From assembly GCA_023416695.1 (NCBI GenBank), contig JAEZGY010000058.1, positions 57,232 to 121,231 on the forward strand: a stretch of 64,000 bases of DNA, in the 5' to 3' direction. The notes under the pieces were generated by a model. The model worked only from the letters and a program-made list of their open reading frames with translations, ran no database searches and had not been told where the DNA came from. The translations under genes and the position numbers were made by a program. Numbering within the stretch: position 1 is the first letter of the stretch; every line of letters starts with the position of its first letter. The stretch is from Bacillota bacterium. Lineage in GTDB: Bacteria > Bacillota > Clostridia > Lachnospirales > Lachnospiraceae. This document shows, one piece after another, positions 59,247-64,000 of this stretch.

Positions 59247-59924
59247 TTGACTGAAAAAGGGATTTCATTAGCAGTAATAAGACGTCTTCCAAGATATTAC
59301 CGGTATCTTGGAGAGTTACTGGAACACGACGTTGTGCGTATTTCGTCCAAAGAATTAAGTGAAAAGATGCAGGTTACCGCTTCACAAATAAGGCAGGACC
59401 TCAATAATTTTGGTGGTTTTGGACAACAGGGGTATGGTTATAATGTTGAATATTTATATACAGAGATCGGAAAAATATTAGGTTTAGATCGTAGATATAA
59501 TGTAATTATTATCGGAGCAGGTAATTTGGGACAGGCTCTTGCCAACTATATGGATTTTGAACGTCGAGGGTTTGTGATTAAGGCAATTTTTGATGTTAAT
59601 CCGAGATTAGTAGGACTATCTATTCGTGGAATTGAGGTTCGTCCGATGGATGAGTTAGAGGGTTATGTGAAGAAAGAAAAGGTTCATATAGCGGCACTTA
59701 CACTTCCAAAGACAAAAGCCCCTATGGTAGCAGCAGATTTAGTGTGTTGGGGAGTTCGTGCATTTTGGAATTTTGCTTCCGTAGACTTGAATTTACCAAA
59801 GAATATTAAAGTAGAGAATGTGCATCTATCAGAAAGCTTGATGCGTCTTTCCTATAATCTAAAGAGCTTAGAGGATTATGAAGCTCAGTATCCTAATGAA
59901 GGCTTACTAGGCAGTAAAGAGTAA
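59247..59924 (+). CDS. rex: Redox-sensing transcriptional repressor Rex
   Basis: A 225-residue NADH/NAD ratio sensor that represses fermentation and hydrogen-metabolism genes. It starts at TTG 59247, with GGAGGAG before it. The N-terminal winged helix has AVIRRLPRYYRYLGELLEHDVVRISSKELSEKM, then ASQIRQDLNNFGGFGQQGYGYNV, and the Rossmann domain has VIIIGAGNLGQALANY. The C-terminal domain-swapped helix (NLKSLEDYEAQ) is present. In the same direction are a coiled-coil protein, acpS, nnr and alr. Confidence 0.97.
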   Translation: MTEKGISLAVIRRLPRYYRYLGELLEHDVVRISSKELSEKMQVTASQIRQDLNNFGGFGQQGYGYNVEYLYTEIGKILGLDRRYNVIIIGAGNLGQALANYMDFERRGFVIKAIFDVNPRLVGLSIRGIEVRPMDELEGYVKKEKVHIAALTLPKTKAPMVAADLVCWGVRAFWNFASVDLNLPKNIKVENVHLSESLMRLSYNLKSLEDYEAQYPNEGLLGSKE

Positions 59925-59958
59925 CATTAATTCCAAAAGAGAAGCGAAGGTGTTTTGC

Positions 59959-60579
59959 TTGGCAAAGAAGAGAAGTTTTGAGTCTTTTGAACAGCAGATG
60001 ATGAAGTCCGTTCAGTTTAAAAAAGTGCCTATTTTAACCTTAGATAGTAGGTGGCATATGCTTTTTCCAGAAGAGAAAAAGACAATGACCATACGAAGGT
60101 TAGAAGAGAATGTGAATGCTTTGTTAAAAAAACAAGGCAAACTTATTCAAGAAGCTAAGGCTCTCAAAAAAATAAAGCGAGACTTCATGCAGAAGATTGT
60201 GAATAACATGCAGGAAGCGGATAGTGAGAGAAAAGAGGAAGCAAGACTTAAAAAGCTTGAACAAAGCCAACGATATATAAAGGAAATCAATGATAAATTA
60301 ACAGTCTATGATGACCAGTTAGAAGCAATTCCTGGTGAAATTCGTAAAGCCAATGAGGCGCTATTAAAGGCTAGCTTTGAGATTTGTTATGAGGATTTAA
60401 ACAATAACAGAATACAAATAGACGAGTTGGATGACTGGATTAGTAAGACAAAAGAGCTTTTAAAAGAGAAGATTGTGATAAAGCAGGAGTTAGAGAAGCA
60501 TAATTCGGATATGTATTCCTATATGCATGACATTCTTGGTGCGGAAATGATGGAAGTATTTGATCAGAAACATTTATAA
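59959..60579 (+). CDS. Coiled-coil protein of unknown function
   Basis: A 206-residue hydrophilic and mostly helical protein. A GTG at 59950 and a TTG at 59959 can both start it; I choose TTG because AAGG lies 8 bases before it. Heptad-like charged segments run from about residue 45 to 180 (RRLEENVNALLKKQGKLIQEA, EEARLKKLEQSQRYIKEIND, WISKTKELLKEKIVIKQELEK). No membrane or catalytic motif is seen. It is in the rex-acpS run and ends 12 bases before acpS. I do not recognise a named family. Confidence 0.8.
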   Translation: MAKKRSFESFEQQMMKSVQFKKVPILTLDSRWHMLFPEEKKTMTIRRLEENVNALLKKQGKLIQEAKALKKIKRDFMQKIVNNMQEADSERKEEARLKKLEQSQRYIKEINDKLTVYDDQLEAIPGEIRKANEALLKASFEICYEDLNNNRIQIDELDDWISKTKELLKEKIVIKQELEKHNSDMYSYMHDILGAEMMEVFDQKHL

Positions 60580-60591
60580 GGGAGTGCTAGT

Positions 60592-60951
60592 TTGATTATT
60601 GGAATTGGTACAGATTTGGTTGAAAATAAACGAGTAGAGAAGGCTTGCTTACGAGAATCCTTTGTATCCCGCAGTTTTACCGACAAGGAAAGGGAATTGA
60701 TAGAGGGAAATCATCTAAAGGCAAGTGGCAATTTTGCTGTGAAAGAAGCAGTAGCCAAAGCCTTTGGCACCGGTTTTCACCAAATGAGACTAAAGGATAT
60801 AGAAGTGTTAAGAGATGAGCTTGGTAAGCCTTATGTAACTCTATATAACAATGCTTTAAAAATGGCGGGGGAGCTTCAAATTAACACCATTCATGTAAGT
60901 ATTAGTAATACGAGTGAGTATACAATAGCATATGTAGTCGCCGAAAAGTAG
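60592..60951 (+). CDS. acpS: Holo-[acyl-carrier-protein] synthase
   Basis: Transfers 4'-phosphopantetheine from CoA to acyl carrier protein. It has 119 residues, normal length, and starts at TTG 60592 after AAGGGAG. The family signature IGIGTDLVENKRVEKA (magnesium-binding Asp), FTDKERELIEG, and NFAVKEAVAKAFGTGF (Glu and Lys in WxxKEA-like motif) is visible, with VSISNTSEYTIAYVV at the end. It is placed, as often in Firmicutes, before the NAD(P)HX repair and alanine racemase genes. Confidence 0.96.
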   Translation: MIIGIGTDLVENKRVEKACLRESFVSRSFTDKERELIEGNHLKASGNFAVKEAVAKAFGTGFHQMRLKDIEVLRDELGKPYVTLYNNALKMAGELQINTIHVSISNTSEYTIAYVVAEK

Positions 60952-61001
60952 GAGTATGACTAGGATAGTTTTAAATAGAATTATCTTAGCTTATACTCCT
61001 A
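60949..61001 (+). terminator. Long imperfect hairpin after acpS
   Basis: Arms TAGGAGTAT (60949-60957) and ATACTCCTA (60993-61001) overlap the acpS stop and continue inward (GATAG..TT / AA.TATC). The T-run is missing, so read-through to nnr is possible. Confidence 0.55.
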
Positions 61002-61106
61002 TAATTATATATAATGATAAATGGGTATTAAAAATGTTGAAAAATGTATAATGAAGAATATAATATTAGTATTCAAGTAATTAATGTAAAAGGAGGCCTG
61101 TAGGAA

Positions 61107-62609
61107 TTGGAGTATCTAGTAAATGGAACACAGATGAAAACCATAGACGAAGTAACCATTGGTAAGTACGGGATACCTAGTATGGTGCTGATGGAACGGG
61201 CAGCTTTAGCTGTTGCTACAAGAATGCAGGAAACAATTCATAAAAGCGATAAAATATTGGTGATTTGTACCTCTGGAAATAATGGGGGAGATGGACTGGC
61301 AGTAGCACGTATTTTAACGATATGGGGCTATGATGTTGAAGTTCTACTAGCAGGGAGCTTTGAACACAGTACAGAGGAAAACAAACAACAACTACATATG
61401 ATAAGAAATATGAAGATACCTGTGATAAACAATGCCAAGATATCTTCATATAATATAGTGGTGGATGCTATCTTTGGAATTGGCCTTAACAAATCTATTA
61501 CGGGAGAGCTTGCTGATCTAATAGAAGAGATCAATAACTGCCAGAATGTGGTGTATTCTGTGGATATTCCTTCTGGAATTCATGCAGGCTGTGGACAAAT
61601 ACTTGGTTGTTGTGTCAAAGCAGACTATACAATTACCTTTGGCTATAAAAAACTAGGCCTAATTCTTTATCCAGGTTGTGAATATGTAGGCAAGGTCTAT
61701 TGTGAAGAGATAGGGTTTGTTCCTGAAGCAATCAAACAAGCGGCTCCAAGTGTATTTACCTATGATGCCTCTGATCTTAAAAGAATCCCAGAGAGAAAAG
61801 CTAGAAGTAATAAAGGTACCTTTGGAAAAGTTTTGGTGCTTGCAGGAGCTCCTAACATGAGTGGTGCTTGTTATTTATCAGCGAAGGCAGCCTATCGCAC
61901 AGGAGCAGGATTAGTTAAAATGCTAACGGCAAAGGAAAATCGTCTGATATTACAGACTACCCTACCAGAGGCCATACTTGCTACCTATGATGCATCTACA
62001 GAGGATTATGAGTTTTTGCAGGAATTAGATTGGGCAACGGTAATTGTATTTGGTCCTGGAATCGGAGATTCTCCTATTGTGGAGCGCTTATTGGAGTTAG
62101 TTATAAAAAATACAAAGGTTCCCGTGGTACTGGATGCAGATGCTCTAAATCTGTTAGCAAAGAGGCCTGATAAAGAAGAGGTACTTAAGGAGTTGTCCGA
62201 TCGATTTATCCTGACTCCTCATTTAATGGAAATGTCAAGGTTGATTGACCAGCCAGTTTCTAGTATACAGAAAAATATGCTTTCTAGTGCAGAAGAGATG
62301 TTAGAGGGCAGACAATTTACCCTTGTACTAAAGGATGCTAAAACCATAGTGGCCAAAGAAGGGTTACAATATATAAATTTAAGTGGTAATCATGGGATGG
62401 CTACAGCAGGTTCTGGGGATGTGCTAACGGGTATCATTGCTGGACTAATCGCTTGTGGAATGACGCCGTATGGGGCTGCATGTCTTGGTGTATATCTCCA
62501 TGGGTTATCTGGAGATAGTGCGAGAAGACAAATTGGTGCATACTCCATGATGGCAGAGGATATCATCGAAGGGATTGTTGATGTGCTATTAAAAATAGAC
62601 AAGAAGTAA
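61107..62609 (+). CDS. nnr: Bifunctional NAD(P)H-hydrate epimerase / ADP-dependent dehydratase
   Basis: Repairs damaged NADHX and NADPHX. A 500-residue fusion: the N-terminal epimerase (YjeF_N; MKTIDEVTIGKYGIPSMVLMERAA, CTSGNNGGDGLAVARIL, VDAIFGIGLNKSI, VYSVDIPSGIHA) and the C-terminal dehydratase of the ribokinase-like type (NKGTFGKVLVLAGAPNMSGAC, VFGPGIGDS, LDADALNLL, LTPHLMEMSRL, HGMATAGSGDVLTGIIAG). Starts at TTG 61107 with AAAGGAGG. Sometimes labelled YjeF. Follows acpS, precedes alr. Confidence 0.96.
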   Translation: MEYLVNGTQMKTIDEVTIGKYGIPSMVLMERAALAVATRMQETIHKSDKILVICTSGNNGGDGLAVARILTIWGYDVEVLLAGSFEHSTEENKQQLHMIRNMKIPVINNAKISSYNIVVDAIFGIGLNKSITGELADLIEEINNCQNVVYSVDIPSGIHAGCGQILGCCVKADYTITFGYKKLGLILYPGCEYVGKVYCEEIGFVPEAIKQAAPSVFTYDASDLKRIPERKARSNKGTFGKVLVLAGAPNMSGACYLSAKAAYRTGAGLVKMLTAKENRLILQTTLPEAILATYDASTEDYEFLQELDWATVIVFGPGIGDSPIVERLLELVIKNTKVPVVLDADALNLLAKRPDKEEVLKELSDRFILTPHLMEMSRLIDQPVSSIQKNMLSSAEEMLEGRQFTLVLKDAKTIVAKEGLQYINLSGNHGMATAGSGDVLTGIIAGLIACGMTPYGAACLGVYLHGLSGDSARRQIGAYSMMAEDIIEGIVDVLLKIDKK

Positions 62610-62692
62610 AAGAATCTTGTAATTTACTGACAATAGGCATACAATCATTAAGAAACAGTCGATAAATTGTAACTATAAAGGAAGTGACGGCT

Positions 62693-63880
62693 ATGAAAAA
62701 GAACTTTCGTGTACAGGCGAGAGTGAATTTAGATGCCATTTATGATAATCTGGTAAAAACCAGACAGAAATTAGATAAAGAGACAAAGCTCATGGCTATT
62801 ATCAAGGCAGATGGATATGGACATGGGGCAGTACCAATTGCCTACACCATAGATTCTATCGTGGATACCTATGGAGTAGCAATTGTAGAAGAAGCTGTAG
62901 AATTACGTAAAGCTGGAATTACAAAGCCAATCTTAATTCTTGGGCACACCTTTACAGAGGATTTTGAACAGGTTATCCAGTATGATATCACTCAAACTGT
63001 GTATAGCCTTACTATGGCAAAAGAACTGTCACAAGCTGCTGTAAAGCAAGAAAAAAAGGCACAGGTACACATTAAGTTAGATACTGGCATGAGTCGTATT
63101 GGGTTTAAAGATAATGAGGAAGGCCTTGCTCTTGTTAAGGAAATATCTCATTTAGAGGGATTAGAGATTACTGGAATCTTTACTCATTTTGCATGTGCTG
63201 ATATGACCGATAAGGCTTCTGCTAATAATCAGTATGAACGGTATTTGAGTTTTGTAGAGAAGTTAGCTGAGAGTGGAATCCATCCAATGGTAAAGCATGT
63301 TTCTAATAGTGCTGCCATTATTGATTTACCAGATACCTATTTAAATATGGTAAGAAGCGGGATATCTACCTATGGCCTATATCCAAGTGAAGAGGTTGGT
63401 AAGGATAATCTTAAGCTTCATGCTGCTATGGAGTTACTTACTAAGGTGATCCATGTGAAGGAAGTAGAACCAGGGACAGGAATTGGTTATGGAAGTACGT
63501 TTGTAGCAAAGAAGAAAACTCGTGTAGCCACTATTCCTGTGGGCTATGCAGACGGGTATCCAAGAGCCCTTTCCAACAAGGGTTATGTTTTGATTCATGG
63601 GAGGAAAGCACCAATTATAGGGCGAATCTGCATGGATCAGTTTATGGTAGACATTACTGACATTCCAGAGACCAAGGAATACGATGATGTAGTTCTTGTA
63701 GGAGTGGATGGTAATGAGAGAATAACAGTAGAGGAGCTTGCAGCTATGGCATACTCCTTCAATTATGAATTTGTTTGTAATATTAGTAAAAGAGTTCCCC
63801 GTGTCTATATCAGAAGTGGTGTAGAGGTTGGAGAACTAACCTTTCAGGGAAACCTAGAAGGATTTTGTAACTGGAAATAA
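62693..63880 (+). CDS. alr: Alanine racemase
   Basis: PLP enzyme that makes D-alanine for peptidoglycan. It has 395 residues. ATG 62693 has AAGGAAG upstream. The PLP lysine is in MAIIKADGYGHGAV (about residue 36), the substrate Arg/His area in LDTGMSRIGF, the tyrosine base from the other subunit in GTGIGYGSTFVAKK, and RICMDQFMVDIT near the C-terminus. All catalytic residues are visible. The rest of the window (63881-64000) holds no gene that I can support. Confidence 0.97.
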   Translation: MKKNFRVQARVNLDAIYDNLVKTRQKLDKETKLMAIIKADGYGHGAVPIAYTIDSIVDTYGVAIVEEAVELRKAGITKPILILGHTFTEDFEQVIQYDITQTVYSLTMAKELSQAAVKQEKKAQVHIKLDTGMSRIGFKDNEEGLALVKEISHLEGLEITGIFTHFACADMTDKASANNQYERYLSFVEKLAESGIHPMVKHVSNSAAIIDLPDTYLNMVRSGISTYGLYPSEEVGKDNLKLHAAMELLTKVIHVKEVEPGTGIGYGSTFVAKKKTRVATIPVGYADGYPRALSNKGYVLIHGRKAPIIGRICMDQFMVDITDIPETKEYDDVVLVGVDGNERITVEELAAMAYSFNYEFVCNISKRVPRVYIRSGVEVGELTFQGNLEGFCNWK

Positions 63881-64000
63881 TGGAATAACTTGATGAAATA
63901 TTAGTATAAAGATTTGCATTAATATAAATGTTTTAGACGGTGACTAGACAACAGTGGAAGAACTAACAACTAGAAATAGAAATCTTCAAAGTATTTGTTT

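Noticed and set aside
1..64000. CRISPR arrays, insertion sequences, integrase or phage genes, rRNA and tRNA genes
   Set aside because: Looked for by eye on both strands; no spaced direct repeats, transposase motifs or RNA signatures were found.

Overview
The window is low-GC (my estimate about 36-37 %) Firmicute DNA that fits a strictly anaerobic, probably spore-forming member of the Lachnospiraceae or a close clostridial relative. Support for this includes pyruvate:ferredoxin oxidoreductase, a rubrerythrin/desulfoferrodoxin/rubredoxin set, hybrid cluster protein, LL-diaminopimelate aminotransferase, a Re-citrate-synthase-type enzyme, the rex / acpS / nnr / alr neighbourhood, strong AGGAGG ribosome sites and frequent TTG or GTG starts. 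No rRNA, tRNA, prophage, insertion sequence or CRISPR array was seen. It looks like ordinary chromosome with short, mostly well-terminated operons.

Layout. 1-1.7 kb: end of a polyamine ABC transporter (potC end, potD) with a possible 53-codon coupled peptide. 1.7-6.3 kb: aroC, a GC-rich structured element, two paralogous Cys/Gly-rich small proteins with sporulation-type promoters, the oxygen-defence genes and a zinc-ribbon membrane protein. 6.3-12.1 kb: two ABC export modules on the minus strand, the first (YxlEFG-like) led by an XRE regulator. 12.3-17 kb: intracellular subtilisin, hemerythrin, YjiH-type membrane protein and dapL. 17-24 kb: vWA lipoprotein, a 44-residue hydrophilic protein, an FMN/FAD lipoprotein reductase, then hcp and a ferredoxin-like protein divergent from a Crp/Fnr regulator. 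24-30.7 kb: sodium symporter, a small spore-surface-like protein before PFOR, and a membrane-anchored SGNH hydrolase. 30.8-35.8 kb: a complete BMP-type nucleoside ABC transporter. 36-40.7 kb: 2-hydroxyacid dehydrogenase, acetyltransferase, SH3/NlpC cell-wall hydrolase, a divergent carbamate kinase and a TtcA-like protein that has lost its PP-loop.

40.8-53.7 kb is the most unusual region. A lipoprotein with an HExxH peptidase motif is followed, after a terminator, by one run of PP2C phosphatase, transmembrane Ser/Thr kinase, an unknown membrane protein that seems to start at ATT, a leucine-rich/Ig/fibronectin secreted protein and an 1811-residue membrane-tethered Ig-like repeat protein. This looks like a kinase-controlled cell-surface system that I do not recognise as described.

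53.7-57.2 kb is a glutamate-precursor operon (Re-citrate-synthase-like enzyme, isocitrate dehydrogenase-like enzyme, GntR regulator) whose promoter carries a fitting palindromic operator. The window closes with an ABC-F protein divergent from rex, a coiled-coil protein, acpS, the NAD(P)HX repair enzyme and alanine racemase. Recurring short signals suggest several local regulons: TGTTR-N6-YAACA palindromes at hcp and at the flavin lipoprotein, decameric GATAC repeats upstream of two genes, and a Fur-like box before the TtcA-like gene. All protein names come from reading motifs and recalled family features; no database search was run.
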